A stretch of DNA of 64,000 nucleotides from Bacteroidota bacterium (GTDB lineage Bacteria; Bacteroidota; Bacteroidia; Chitinophagales; Chitinophagaceae). Both the position numbers and the translations under genes were made by a program. Shown here one piece after another: positions 17,484 to 25,772 of the stretch; the stretch's first letter is position 1, and each line of letters begins with the position of its first letter. The notes under the pieces are model-generated. The model worked only from the letters and a program-made list of their open reading frames with translations, was not told the origin of the DNA and did not search any database. The stretch lies in NCBI GenBank assembly GCA_028876495.1, contig JAGWRO010000038.1, forward strand, positions 248,001-312,000, given 5' to 3'.

Positions 17484-18479
17484 TTAATCCGGAGTTAGGA
17501 TATTATGCCTTGCATCGTTTGAAATATTGGCTATTGTCCAGGTAATTCTTTTTTCAAAAACATGTTTGCGAACCATGCAGTTTTGTTTCGAACAAATTTT
17601 GCAGGAAAAATCACAGCAGGCATCAGAATGAACAAATAATTCAACTGCTGTTCCAAATTCATTTTTTATCAATGCACCAAGTGATTCTATTTCTTCGTGA
17701 GATTCATGTACATTCAAATACCATGGAACAGTAAGATGACAATCACAATGCAGCGTGCTTCCATACTTTATGATCCTCATGTTATGAAGATCGATCCAAT
17801 TCTCTTTACGATTCTTATTAAGGAGGTTTACAATATCTTTTAATATTCTTTCATCTGCTTCATCCATTATACCGGCAACGGACACCCGCACAATCTTATA
17901 TCCTGCATAAATGATGATACCGCCAACGATACAAGCAATGAGGCTGTCAATAAAATTATAGCCTGTAAAATAAATAACAGCCAGGCCTGCGAGAATGGCA
18001 GCAGTAGAATAAGTATCCGTGACCAAATGTTTTCCCCCTGCGATCAATTGCATCGAATTGTTTCTTCTGCCTGTATTAATACAGATCTTTCCGGTAATAA
18101 AATTGACCACAGCCGTGGCGGTTATCAGTAAAATCCCAACATCTAATTTTTGTATCCCGTGAGGATAAAAAAAACTTTGTACGGCTTTATAAATAATGTA
18201 AAAGCCGGCAATAATTACAAGACTTCCCTCAACTCCTGCCGATAGGAACTCCACTTTGCCGTGCCCGTATGGATGATCTGCATCTTTCGGCTTTGCAGAT
18301 AAGTTCAAGCTATACAACCCTAAAAATCCTGCAACAATATTTACAATACTTTCCAGTGCATCAGTCAGAATAGCCAGGGAACCGGTCATAAACCATGCAA
18401 TCAATTTCACAATAAACAGTGTTATCGCAACAAGAATAAGTATTTTCTGAAGCCTAAGGTTTTCTTTTGCAGATATCAA
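17484..18479 (-). CDS. cation diffusion facilitator (CDF) transporter with Cys-rich tail
   Basis: 331 residues. It has the CDF core with LAILTDALESIVNIVAGFLGL (metal-site Asp in helix II), DADHPYGHGKVEFL, and LVTDTYSTAAILAGLAVIY (helix V, the HxxxD-type position reads LVTD). The cytosolic C-terminal domain (LHNMRIIKYGSTLHCDCHLTVP) dimerises and senses metal. After the usual family end there is a cysteine-rich stretch, SDACCDFSCKICSKQNC, then about 25 more residues. The tail could bind Zn, Cu or Fe-S, and could be regulatory. It exports divalent cations such as Zn2+ by proton antiport (family knowledge). Confidence 0.93.
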   Translation of the reverse strand: MISAKENLRLQKILILVAITLFIVKLIAWFMTGSLAILTDALESIVNIVAGFLGLYSLNLSAKPKDADHPYGHGKVEFLSAGVEGSLVIIAGFYIIYKAVQSFFYPHGIQKLDVGILLITATAVVNFITGKICINTGRRNNSMQLIAGGKHLVTDTYSTAAILAGLAVIYFTGYNFIDSLIACIVGGIIIYAGYKIVRVSVAGIMDEADERILKDIVNLLNKNRKENWIDLHNMRIIKYGSTLHCDCHLTVPWYLNVHESHEEIESLGALIKNEFGTAVELFVHSDACCDFSCKICSKQNCMVRKHVFEKRITWTIANISNDARHNILTPD

Positions 18480-18612
18480 AAGTCAAATTTTAAAAATGGC
18501 AAATTACCGAATTCAAATTGTATAAATAAATCGGAGCTAATTCGCTTAGCGGAATTTTATCGTTTGTTTTTACCTTTCACCATATTTTTTTATGCTTACA
18601 AAAGAGAAACAT

Positions 18613-18620
18613 TAAATTTG
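18613..18620 (+). promoter_or_regulatory. -7 promoter element (TAAATTTG)
   Basis: TAAATTTG matches TAnnTTTG and lies 5 bp before the ABC permease ATG, which would give an almost leaderless mRNA. I found no -33 TTTG at the expected spacing. Confidence 0.3.
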
Positions 18621-18625
18621 TACTC

Positions 18626-19873
18626 ATGCGCAAAACCTTCAATATTCTGGCAAGTTCTTTCCGGTTAACCATGCAGGAACTGATGGTAAATAAATTGCGT
18701 ACTTCTCTTTCACTTATTGGCATTTCTTTTGGCATATTTTGTATTATTGGCGTACTGGCAACAGTTAACAGCCTGCAGACAAATATTCAAAATCAAATCG
18801 AAAGCCTTGGCTCCAACACGATTTATATTGATAAATGGCAGTATTTCCACAATGGACCTGATTATCCCTGGTGGAAATTTATAAATCGTCCGGAACCTGC
18901 TTTTGATGAAGTAAAGCTTATTAAAGAAAGAAGTTCTCTTGCAAAAAATGTTGCATTTTTAATAAACCAACCTATAAATATTGAATATAAAAGTTATGCG
19001 CTTGAAGGTGTTCAAATGTATGGAATTAGTGAAGAGGAAAATGATATCCAACCTGTAACAATTGAGTATGGACGATTTATTTCCGGTGCTGAATTTGCAT
19101 CCGGTAGCGCAGTTGTGATTATGGGATACTCAAATGCTGAAAATTTATTTGGGAATCCTGCGCTTGCAGTAGGGAAAGAAGTAAATGTAAAAAAACATAA
19201 AGCAATTATTATTGGTGTAATTGAAAAGACAGGAAAATCAATGATAGGTATGGATTATGACCAAAGCATTCTTGTGCCCTATCGTTTTGCAAGAAATCTG
19301 ATCAATGAAAAATACAGTTCTCCCAAAATTATTGTAACCGGCAAAAACAATATTAGTTCCCAGGAACTGGCAGATGATCTTGAAGGAGTAATGAGGTCAA
19401 TTAGAAAATTAAGCCCGAAACAGGAAGATAATTTTGCAGTTAACCAGATTTCAGGAGCTACCGAACGTGTAAGTTCCTTATTCGCCAACATCAATATTGG
19501 CGGCTGGGCTATTGGTATTTTAAGCCTGGTTGTAGGAGCTTTTGGAATTGCCAACATTATGTTTGTAACTGTAAAAGAACGCACACCTATTATCGGCTTA
19601 AAAAAAGCGATCGGCGCAAAGAAGAGAAGTATTCTTTCAGAGTTTCTTTTAGAATCAGCTATTATATGCATTTTAGGAGGAATCATAGGTTTAATCCTTG
19701 TTTATTTACTCACGCTTATTTTCACCAACCTATTTAATTTTCCTGTTTTTATATCCGGGGGAATTCTTTTTCTTGCCATTTCCATTTGCATTGTTATCGG
19801 CATCCTCGCGGGAATTATTCCTGCATTAAGTGCTTCGCGCCTTGATCCGGTAGTTGCCATCAGGTCGAAGTAG
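18626..19873 (+). CDS. MacB/FtsX-type ABC transporter permease
   Basis: 415 residues. A first transmembrane helix (about 25-45, NKLRTSLSLIGISFGIFCIIGV) is followed by a large extracytoplasmic MacB_PCD domain (about 46-280). Three C-terminal helices of the FtsX domain come next (GGWAIGILSLVVGAFGIANIMFVTVKERT, ESAIICILGGIIGLI, LAISICIVIGILAGIIPALSASRLDPV). This is a type VII ABC subunit for efflux or lipoprotein/peptide handling. No ATPase gene is adjacent, so it must pair with one encoded elsewhere. Confidence 0.92.
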   Translation: MRKTFNILASSFRLTMQELMVNKLRTSLSLIGISFGIFCIIGVLATVNSLQTNIQNQIESLGSNTIYIDKWQYFHNGPDYPWWKFINRPEPAFDEVKLIKERSSLAKNVAFLINQPINIEYKSYALEGVQMYGISEEENDIQPVTIEYGRFISGAEFASGSAVVIMGYSNAENLFGNPALAVGKEVNVKKHKAIIIGVIEKTGKSMIGMDYDQSILVPYRFARNLINEKYSSPKIIVTGKNNISSQELADDLEGVMRSIRKLSPKQEDNFAVNQISGATERVSSLFANINIGGWAIGILSLVVGAFGIANIMFVTVKERTPIIGLKKAIGAKKRSILSEFLLESAIICILGGIIGLILVYLLTLIFTNLFNFPVFISGGILFLAISICIVIGILAGIIPALSASRLDPVVAIRSK

Positions 19874-19961
19874 CAAAACATAAAAACAACTTATTTCCTT
19901 ATTTACTGTGTTACTTACCTTAAAACAATTTTTTTGTATAAATAACATTGAAACCTTGTGG

Positions 19962-19989
19962 TTGATTTATAAATTTTCATCTACATTTG
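19962..19989 (+). promoter_or_regulatory. Bacteroidota-type promoter of the dihydroorotase-like gene
   Basis: TTG at 19962-19964, a 17-bp spacer and TACATTTG at 19982-19989 fit the -33 TTTG / -7 TAnnTTTG consensus. Transcription would start near 19996. This also argues for the ATG at 20017 as start codon rather than the TTG at 19987, which lies inside the -7 box. Confidence 0.6.
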
Positions 19990-20016
19990 TCGCAACAAAA
20001 TTTTACGATAAACCTA

Positions 20017-21273
20017 ATGAAGGTTTTAATTAAAAACGCAACCATACTTTCTCCATCTTCCCCTTTCCACGGAAAAATCAAAAATATTTTTATTGAAAAT
20101 GGCTTCATTTCTAAAGTCTGTGATGATGAAGATGAAGCTGATGAAACGATAAACATAAAAGAGCTCCATGTTTCGGTTGGATGGATGGATTGTTTCGCCA
20201 ACTTTTGTGATCCTGGCCAGGAATATAAAGAAACCCTGGAAAGTGGTGCCAGTGCTGCTGCAGCCGGGGGCTTTACCGAAGTAATGTTGATCCCCAATAC
20301 CCAACCTGCAGTTTCTAATAAAAGCCAGGTAGAATACCTGTTACAAAAAGGCAGACATTTACCGGTTACTATTCACCCGATTGCCGCAATTACCAAAAAT
20401 GCAGAAGGCAAAGAATTAAGCGAAATGTTCGATATGTTTAATTATGGCGCCATTGCGTTTTCTGATGGCACTGCTCCTGTTCAGTCTTCAGGTATTTTGC
20501 AAAAAGCTTTGGAGTACATTCTTGCAATAGATGGAACCATCATTCAATTACCGGATGATAAAACTATCGGCACCTATGGACTGATGAATGAAGGTGAAAT
20601 GTCAACTAAATTAGGCTTACAGGGAAAGCCGGCATTATCCGAAGAACTAATGATAGCAAGGGATATAGAGTTGGTAAGATATACAAATTCTAAAATTCAT
20701 TTCACCGGCATTTCTACCGAAAAATCTTTGCAATTGATAGCTGAGGCTAAAAAAGAAAAGTTGAAAGTAACCTGTTCGGTAACGCCTTACCATTTGTTTT
20801 TTTGTGATGAAGATATCAGGGATTATGAGACTAATTTAAAAGTCAATCCTCCTTTGCGTACCAAAAAAGACCGCGATGCTTTGCGCGAAGGAATTAAAAA
20901 AGGAACGATCGATTTTATTGCATCTCATCACCAGCCTCAGGATTGGGACCATAAAGTTTGCGAATTTCAATATGCAAAAAATGGAATGGAGACTTTAGAA
21001 AGTGTATACGGCGCATCTTCAATTTGTGGTGTTTCCACTGAGACTTTTGTAAAAATGCAATCCGAAAATATACGTAAAATTTTTAACCGGCCTTCGCCAT
21101 CTATTGAAGCGGGCCAAAAAGCCAATCTTACTTTATTTGTTCCCAATGAAGAATATTTTTTTGAAGAAAAAGACATTTTGTCTAAAAGCAAAAACAATGC
21201 TTTTATCAACCATCAACTAAGAGGAAAAGTAATTGGGATATTCAACAAAGACAGGCTACATTTGAATAAATAA
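20017..21273 (+). CDS. dihydroorotase homologue lacking metal ligands (pseudo-DHOase)
   Basis: 418 residues from the ATG giving MKVLIKNATILSP, the usual DHOase start. The fold is that of the type I dihydroorotase/PyrC amidohydrolases: ASAAAAGGFTEVMLIPNTQP, AFSDGTAPVQSSGILQKAL, LKVNPPLRTKKDRDALREGI. The catalytic metal ligands are gone. The DxHxH strand reads MDCFANFCDPG, the HVST position reads FTGIST, TPHHL reads TPYHL, and TDHAPH reads SHHQPQ. It therefore resembles non-catalytic PyrC'/PyrX subunits that support aspartate transcarbamoylase, but no pyrB is adjacent. It forms a tight plus-strand row with a DUF4199 protein and a GT2. Confidence 0.88.
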   Translation: MKVLIKNATILSPSSPFHGKIKNIFIENGFISKVCDDEDEADETINIKELHVSVGWMDCFANFCDPGQEYKETLESGASAAAAGGFTEVMLIPNTQPAVSNKSQVEYLLQKGRHLPVTIHPIAAITKNAEGKELSEMFDMFNYGAIAFSDGTAPVQSSGILQKALEYILAIDGTIIQLPDDKTIGTYGLMNEGEMSTKLGLQGKPALSEELMIARDIELVRYTNSKIHFTGISTEKSLQLIAEAKKEKLKVTCSVTPYHLFFCDEDIRDYETNLKVNPPLRTKKDRDALREGIKKGTIDFIASHHQPQDWDHKVCEFQYAKNGMETLESVYGASSICGVSTETFVKMQSENIRKIFNRPSPSIEAGQKANLTLFVPNEEYFFEEKDILSKSKNNAFINHQLRGKVIGIFNKDRLHLNK

Positions 21274-21281
21274 ATTTTACC

Positions 21282-21794
21282 ATGGAACAAACTGTAACAC
21301 CTTCCACTACCAAAGGAATTATCATTTCTTTAGTACTTATTGTAATTGCATTAGCCACTTATTTTCTAAACATGAATTCAAGCAGTTGGCTGCAATATGT
21401 GAGCTATGCCATTTTTATTGTCGGAATTATTTGGTCAGTCAATCTTTACGGGAAACAAATCGACCACAATTCTACTTTCGGCAATTATTTTGCTCACGGC
21501 TTTAAAATAGCTGCGATCGTAACTGCCATCATGATTGTTTATATCGTGATTTTCGTTTACCTTTTTCCTGACATCAGGGATAAGGCAATGGACGCCGCGC
21601 GTAAAAGCATGGAGTCAAAAGGCCAAATGTCCCAGGAACAGATCAAACAGGCTCTTGGCTTTACTCAAAAATTCTTCATGGTATTTCTTATTGCCGGAAC
21701 TTTGCTCGGATATCTTATTTTTGGCGCACTTGCTTCATTAATAGGCGCAGGTATCACTAAAAAAAATCCGAGGCCAATTGAGATTGACCGCTAA
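21282..21794 (+). CDS. DUF4199 membrane protein
   Basis: 170 residues with four membrane helices (about 12-30, 36-52, 70-96, 128-155) and a charged loop DIRDKAMDAARKSMESKGQMSQEQIKQ between the third and fourth. This matches the Bacteroidota DUF4199 family, which typically sits beside a GT2 glycosyltransferase. Function unknown. It begins 8 bp after the dihydroorotase homologue and ends 12 bp before the GT2 gene, so they are clearly one operon. Confidence 0.88.
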   Translation: MEQTVTPSTTKGIIISLVLIVIALATYFLNMNSSSWLQYVSYAIFIVGIIWSVNLYGKQIDHNSTFGNYFAHGFKIAAIVTAIMIVYIVIFVYLFPDIRDKAMDAARKSMESKGQMSQEQIKQALGFTQKFFMVFLIAGTLLGYLIFGALASLIGAGITKKNPRPIEIDR

Positions 21795-21806
21795 ATTTGT
21801 TTCTAC

Positions 21807-22745
21807 ATGGATATCTCTGTAATAGTTCCGCTTTACAATGAAGAAGAATCTTTGCCCGAATTGGAAGCCTGGATAAGGCGTGTAATGAACGAAAATAATT
21901 ACAGCTATGAGGTTATCATGGTTGATGATGGAAGTTCTGATAATTCCTGGCCGGTTGTACAAGATTTGCATGCATTGAATCCATTAATTAAAGGAATTAA
22001 ATTTCAACGCAATTATGGAAAAAGCGCCGCCCTTAATGAAGGTTTTAAAATGGCAAAAGGCGATGTGGTAATAACAATGGATGCTGATTTGCAGGATAGC
22101 CCTGATGAAATACCAGAACTGCGAAGGATGGTACTTGAAGGGGATTATGATATCGTGAGCGGCTGGAAGAAAAAAAGATACGACAACACACTTTCAAAAA
22201 ATATTCCTTCTAAAATATATAATGCTGCAACAAGAAAGGCGAGTGGAATTTATCTCCATGATTTTAATTGCGGATTGAAGGCGTATAAAAATAAAGTAGT
22301 AAAAGGTATAGAAGTTTATGGGGAAATGCACCGCTATATTCCTTTGATTGCGAAATGGTCAGGGTTCAAAAAATTTGGTGAAAAAGTGGTAGAACATCGT
22401 CCCCGGAAATATGGAGTTACCAAGTTTGGATGGAATCGTTTTATCAATGGCTTGCTTGATTTAGCCTCCATTATGTTTGTTGGAAAATTCAGGAAAAACC
22501 CTATGCACTTTTTTGGATTATGGGGTACTTTATCCTTTTTATTCGGCTTTATTGTTTTCCTTTACCTGGCAATAAGCAAATTCTTTTTTGATGAAACCGG
22601 GATGACGCAAAGACCTTTATTTTTCATAGCATTGGTTGCGATGGTAATCGGTTCTCAACTTTTTTTAGCGGGATTTTTAGGGGAGCTCATTTCAAGAAAC
22701 GGCCCTGAAAGAAATCATTATTTGATTGAAGATAAGATTAATTAG
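21807..22745 (+). CDS. GT2 glycosyltransferase, DPM1/GtrB-like
   Basis: 312 residues. The GT-A domain has SVIVPLYNEEESLPEL, VDDGSSDNSW, the DxD-type MDADLQDSPDEI, and RPRKYGVTKFGWNRF before two C-terminal membrane helices (about 230-252 and 268-292). This layout is that of polyprenyl-phosphate glucose/mannose synthases, which charge undecaprenyl phosphate with a sugar for use outside. The sugar donor is not determined. It is last in the pseudo-DHOase-DUF4199-GT2 group. Confidence 0.92.
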   Translation: MDISVIVPLYNEEESLPELEAWIRRVMNENNYSYEVIMVDDGSSDNSWPVVQDLHALNPLIKGIKFQRNYGKSAALNEGFKMAKGDVVITMDADLQDSPDEIPELRRMVLEGDYDIVSGWKKKRYDNTLSKNIPSKIYNAATRKASGIYLHDFNCGLKAYKNKVVKGIEVYGEMHRYIPLIAKWSGFKKFGEKVVEHRPRKYGVTKFGWNRFINGLLDLASIMFVGKFRKNPMHFFGLWGTLSFLFGFIVFLYLAISKFFFDETGMTQRPLFFIALVAMVIGSQLFLAGFLGELISRNGPERNHYLIEDKIN

Positions 22746-22842
22746 CAGATCAGCTAATTAGCCAATCCGACAAATATATTCCTAAAAAAAGTTGAATATC
22801 TTTCCATAGTAAACCAACAAATAAGACCAAAATTTATTTCAC

Positions 22843-23997
22843 TTGCCTTCCAAAAAAATTATTATTATCGGTTCAGCCTATCCTTTACGGGGCGGCGGTA
22901 TTGCTACATTTAATGAGCGGCTGGCAAAAGAATTTATTGATGAAGGATTTGATACAACCATTTACACATTTTCGTATCAATATCCTTCTTTTTTGTTTCC
23001 GGGAAGCACCCAATATTCTTCGGAACCGGCGCCGGAAGGGATTCCTATCAAAATAAAAATAAATTCTATAAATCCTCTTAACTGGATTTCTGTTGGAAAT
23101 GAAATAAAAAAAATAAAACCAGACATTGTTATTGTAAGATATTGGTTGCCTTTTATGGGCCCTTGCCTTGGCACTATTTTAAGGAGAATAAAAACCAATC
23201 ATTATACAAAAGTGATTTGCATTGCAGATAATATTTTACCCCATGAGAAAAGGCCGGGAGACAAAGCATTCACCAAATATTTTGTAAAACCCATTGATGG
23301 CTTTATCACTATGAGTGAGAAAGTTTTTGCTGACCTGAAATTATTTGCTGCTAACAAACCTGCGAAGTTGGTACCTCATCCTTTGTATGATAATTTTGGA
23401 TCAATCATAAGCAAAGAAGAAGCGAGAAGAAAACTGGAAATTAATGTAGAAGATAAAGTGATCTTATTTTTTGGATTTATCAGGAAATATAAAGGATTGG
23501 ATATTTTATTGAATGCCTTTAAACTTATGAATTCAGAATTTAAAATTCAGAATTTAAAACTTTTAATTGCAGGAGAATTTTATGATGATGAAAAAAACTA
23601 TACATCTCTTTTAAATGATGTCGAAATAAAAGACAATTTGATTTTACATACTCACTTCATTTCTGACAGCGAAGTAAAATATTATTTATGCGCGGCTGAT
23701 TGTGTAATACAGCCCTATCGCAGCGCTACGCAAAGTGGTGTAACTCCCCTCGCTTACCATTTTGAAATTCCAATGATCGTTACCAATGTTGGCGGCTTGC
23801 CTTCTATGGTTCCCGATAAAAAGGTGGGCTTGGTAGCCGAGGCAACCGCGGAAAGTATTGCTCAAAAAATAAACGAATATTTTGAATTGGGCGAAAATTA
23901 TTTTTTACCAAATCTTCGGGAAGAAAAGAAAAAATACAGTTGGAAGAATATGGTGGAAGCGATTTTAAATATGGAAATCAACACCTACGTAAAATAG
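22843..23997 (+). CDS. GT4 glycosyltransferase (TTG start)
   Basis: 384 residues with a GT-B fold. The N-terminal Rossmann half has KIIIIGSAYPLRGGGIATFNERLAKEF. The donor-binding half has VILFFGFIRKYKGLDILLNAF, the QPYRSATQSGVTPLAYHFEIPMIVTNVGGLPSMV segment with the EX7E-like site changed, and GLVAEATAESIA. A stop lies 19 bp upstream in frame and no ATG precedes the glycine-rich loop, so TTG is the only sensible start. It probably adds a sugar to a surface glycan. It stands directly before the toxin-antitoxin pair and the heptose genes, so it may use GDP-heptose (inference). Confidence 0.88.
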   Translation: MPSKKIIIIGSAYPLRGGGIATFNERLAKEFIDEGFDTTIYTFSYQYPSFLFPGSTQYSSEPAPEGIPIKIKINSINPLNWISVGNEIKKIKPDIVIVRYWLPFMGPCLGTILRRIKTNHYTKVICIADNILPHEKRPGDKAFTKYFVKPIDGFITMSEKVFADLKLFAANKPAKLVPHPLYDNFGSIISKEEARRKLEINVEDKVILFFGFIRKYKGLDILLNAFKLMNSEFKIQNLKLLIAGEFYDDEKNYTSLLNDVEIKDNLILHTHFISDSEVKYYLCAADCVIQPYRSATQSGVTPLAYHFEIPMIVTNVGGLPSMVPDKKVGLVAEATAESIAQKINEYFELGENYFLPNLREEKKKYSWKNMVEAILNMEINTYVK

Positions 23998-24000
23998 AAT

Positions 24001-24014
24001 AAGTTACGTAACTT
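24001..24014. promoter_or_regulatory. perfect 14-bp palindrome, candidate antitoxin operator
   Basis: AAGTTACGTAACTT reads the same on both strands and lies 15 bp upstream of the antitoxin start, just after the GT4 stop codon. Ribbon-helix-helix antitoxins bind such palindromes to repress their own operon. A partial copy (AAGTTA) follows at 24025-24030. Confidence 0.55.
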
Positions 24015-24029
24015 TATACAAAATAAGTT

Positions 24030-24293
24030 ATGAAAACCAAATTAACTTTAAACATTGACGATAAAATAGTAGCTCGCGCAAAGCGGGTAAGTGCAAATCG
24101 AAAAACCAGCCTTTCTTCCATGGTAGAAGAATATTTGGATAGAATTTCAAAAAGCAATTCAAATAAAAAGACTAAAAAATCTGAACCTTCGCTTCTTGAA
24201 CGAATAAGAAAATATACTTACCCTGTTGAAATATCAGATGAACAAATTGAAAAATTGAAAGAAAAACATCTGAATGAGAAATATGGCCTATAG
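24030..24293 (+). CDS. antitoxin of a VapBC-type pair (DUF6364-like)
   Basis: 87 residues. KTKLTLNIDDKIVARAKRVSANRKTSLSSMVEEYLDRIS fits a ribbon-helix-helix DNA-binding N-terminus of the DUF6364 sort: one beta strand, two helices. The Lys-rich middle and the C-terminal EISDEQIEKLKEKHLNEKYGL would wrap the toxin. It overlaps the PIN-domain gene by 20 bp, the usual antitoxin-then-toxin arrangement. It is likely autoregulated through the palindrome upstream. Confidence 0.83.
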   Translation: MKTKLTLNIDDKIVARAKRVSANRKTSLSSMVEEYLDRISKSNSNKKTKKSEPSLLERIRKYTYPVEISDEQIEKLKEKHLNEKYGL

Positions 24294-24714
24294 AATTTTT
24301 CTGGATACTAACATCATTATCGATCTGCTGATGGAAAGGATGAATGAATTAGACTCCATCAATGAAATATTTATCCTGGCAGGAAAAGAAAAAATTGATT
24401 TATATGTTTCTGAAAGTGTTATAGCCACTACATTTTATATTCTTCGAAAAGAAAAAAGAATTGACCCTTTATCTGCTTTCAGGGAAATGTGTAAAACCGT
24501 TCATGCTATTCCTTTTTCAAAAGATATCTTATACTACCCTATTGAAAAATTTAAGGATATTGAAGACGGACTTCTCTACTTTTTAGCAGTAAAAAATAAA
24601 ATGGATTATTTTATCACGCGAAATGTGAAAGATTTTTCTTTTCTTTTTCCATCATTGCCTGTTATAAGTCCCACTAATTTTTTAAAAGAAATTTACCTGA
24701 ATGATATACCGTAG
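24274..24714 (+). CDS. PIN-domain toxin (VapC-like ribonuclease)
   Basis: 146 residues with PIN-domain acidic residues: FLDTNIIIDLLMER near the N-terminus, SVIATTFYILRKE, KFKDIEDGLLYFLAVKNKMDYFITRNVKDF and VISPTNFLKE at the C-terminus. These acidic sites hold Mg2+ for RNA cleavage in VapC toxins, which often cut tRNA. The gene overlaps its antitoxin upstream and hddA downstream by 14 bp. The toxin-antitoxin pair is therefore welded into the surface-sugar operon. Confidence 0.88.
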   Translation: MRNMAYRIFLDTNIIIDLLMERMNELDSINEIFILAGKEKIDLYVSESVIATTFYILRKEKRIDPLSAFREMCKTVHAIPFSKDILYYPIEKFKDIEDGLLYFLAVKNKMDYFITRNVKDFSFLFPSLPVISPTNFLKEIYLNDIP

Positions 24715-25723
24715 TAAAGCTCCATTACGTATTGGCCTTGCTGGCGGAGGAACTGATGTAAGCCCTTACAGCGATCAGTTTGGTGGCGCTATTTTAAATG
24801 CTACTGTCTCTCTTTTTGCCTATGCCAATATTGAACCTCTGGAAGAAAATAAAATAATTGTTGAGGCATTGGATAGAAAAGAACAACAGGAATTTGAATG
24901 GTCGCCACAACTTCCCATTGATGGCAAACTTGATCTTCTAAAAGGCGTTTATAACCGTATTTATAAAGATTATCAATTACCTGTTTCCGGTTTCAGGCTG
25001 TCTACTTTTGTAGATGCGCCTGCAGGTTCAGGCCTTGGTACTTCTTCAACTTTGGTAGTGGCCATAATCGGCGCTTTTGTTGAATGGCTTAAACTTCCAT
25101 TGGGCGATTATGATATTGCCCATTACGCTTACCAGATTGAAAGAAATGATCTAAAACTCACGGGCGGAAAGCAGGATCAATATGCAGCTATGTTTGGCGG
25201 TGTAAATTTCATGGAATTTTACGAAGAGGATAAAGTGATCGTAAATCCTTTACGAATCAAATCGCAATATCTGCATGAACTTGAAAACAATCTTGTTTTA
25301 TATTTTACCGCAACCAGCCGCGAAAGTGCTTCTATCATTGACGAACAGGTAAAAAATGTGAACAATAAAAATGAAAAAAGCATTGAAGCAATGCACCAGT
25401 TGAAAGAGCAGGCGCGAATGATGAAGGAAGCTTTATTGAAAGGAAAATTAGATGAATTTGGTGCGATATTAGATTTTGGATTTCAGCAAAAACGCAGGAT
25501 GGCCGACAATATCAGTAACAGCAGAATTGAAGAGATTTATGAAGCCACTAAAAAAGCCGGGGCTACCGGAGGAAAAATAAGCGGCGCGGGCGGCGGTGGT
25601 TTTATGATATTTTACTGCCCGGGAAATACTCATCATGCCGTTATCGAAGAATTAAAAAGGTTTGGTGGCGAAGTGAAAAATTACACCTTTACCAAACATG
25701 GCCTTTCAACCTGGAGTGTCTGA
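24701..25723 (+). CDS. hddA: D-glycero-alpha-D-manno-heptose-7-phosphate kinase
   Basis: 340 residues, GHMP kinase fold. YRSKAPLRIGLAGGGTDVSPY is the characteristic HddA start. The phosphate-binding PAGSGLGTSSTLVVA is at about 107-121, the C-terminal GGKISGAGGGGFMIFY follows, and KLTGGKQDQYAAMFGG sits between. HddA phosphorylates heptose 7-phosphate at C1 with the alpha anomer, leading to GDP-heptose rather than the ADP-L,D-heptose of LPS core. The start overlaps the toxin gene, yet MIYRSKAPLRIG is the normal family N-terminus, so the overlap is real. Confidence 0.93.
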   Translation: MIYRSKAPLRIGLAGGGTDVSPYSDQFGGAILNATVSLFAYANIEPLEENKIIVEALDRKEQQEFEWSPQLPIDGKLDLLKGVYNRIYKDYQLPVSGFRLSTFVDAPAGSGLGTSSTLVVAIIGAFVEWLKLPLGDYDIAHYAYQIERNDLKLTGGKQDQYAAMFGGVNFMEFYEEDKVIVNPLRIKSQYLHELENNLVLYFTATSRESASIIDEQVKNVNNKNEKSIEAMHQLKEQARMMKEALLKGKLDEFGAILDFGFQQKRRMADNISNSRIEEIYEATKKAGATGGKISGAGGGGFMIFYCPGNTHHAVIEELKRFGGEVKNYTFTKHGLSTWSV

Positions 25724-25772
25724 TTTAATTAAAACAATAAATGATTTTACCTTTGGGTCTTAAAAATAGTTA

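Noticed and set aside
19987-20016. TTG start extending the dihydroorotase homologue
   Set aside because: The TTG lies in the -7 promoter box TACATTTG and the family starts at MKVLIKNA.
22742-22765. Block with CAGCTAATTAGCC similar to the 56.97-kb repeat
   Set aside because: Single short palindrome in an AT-rich gap; similarity could be chance.
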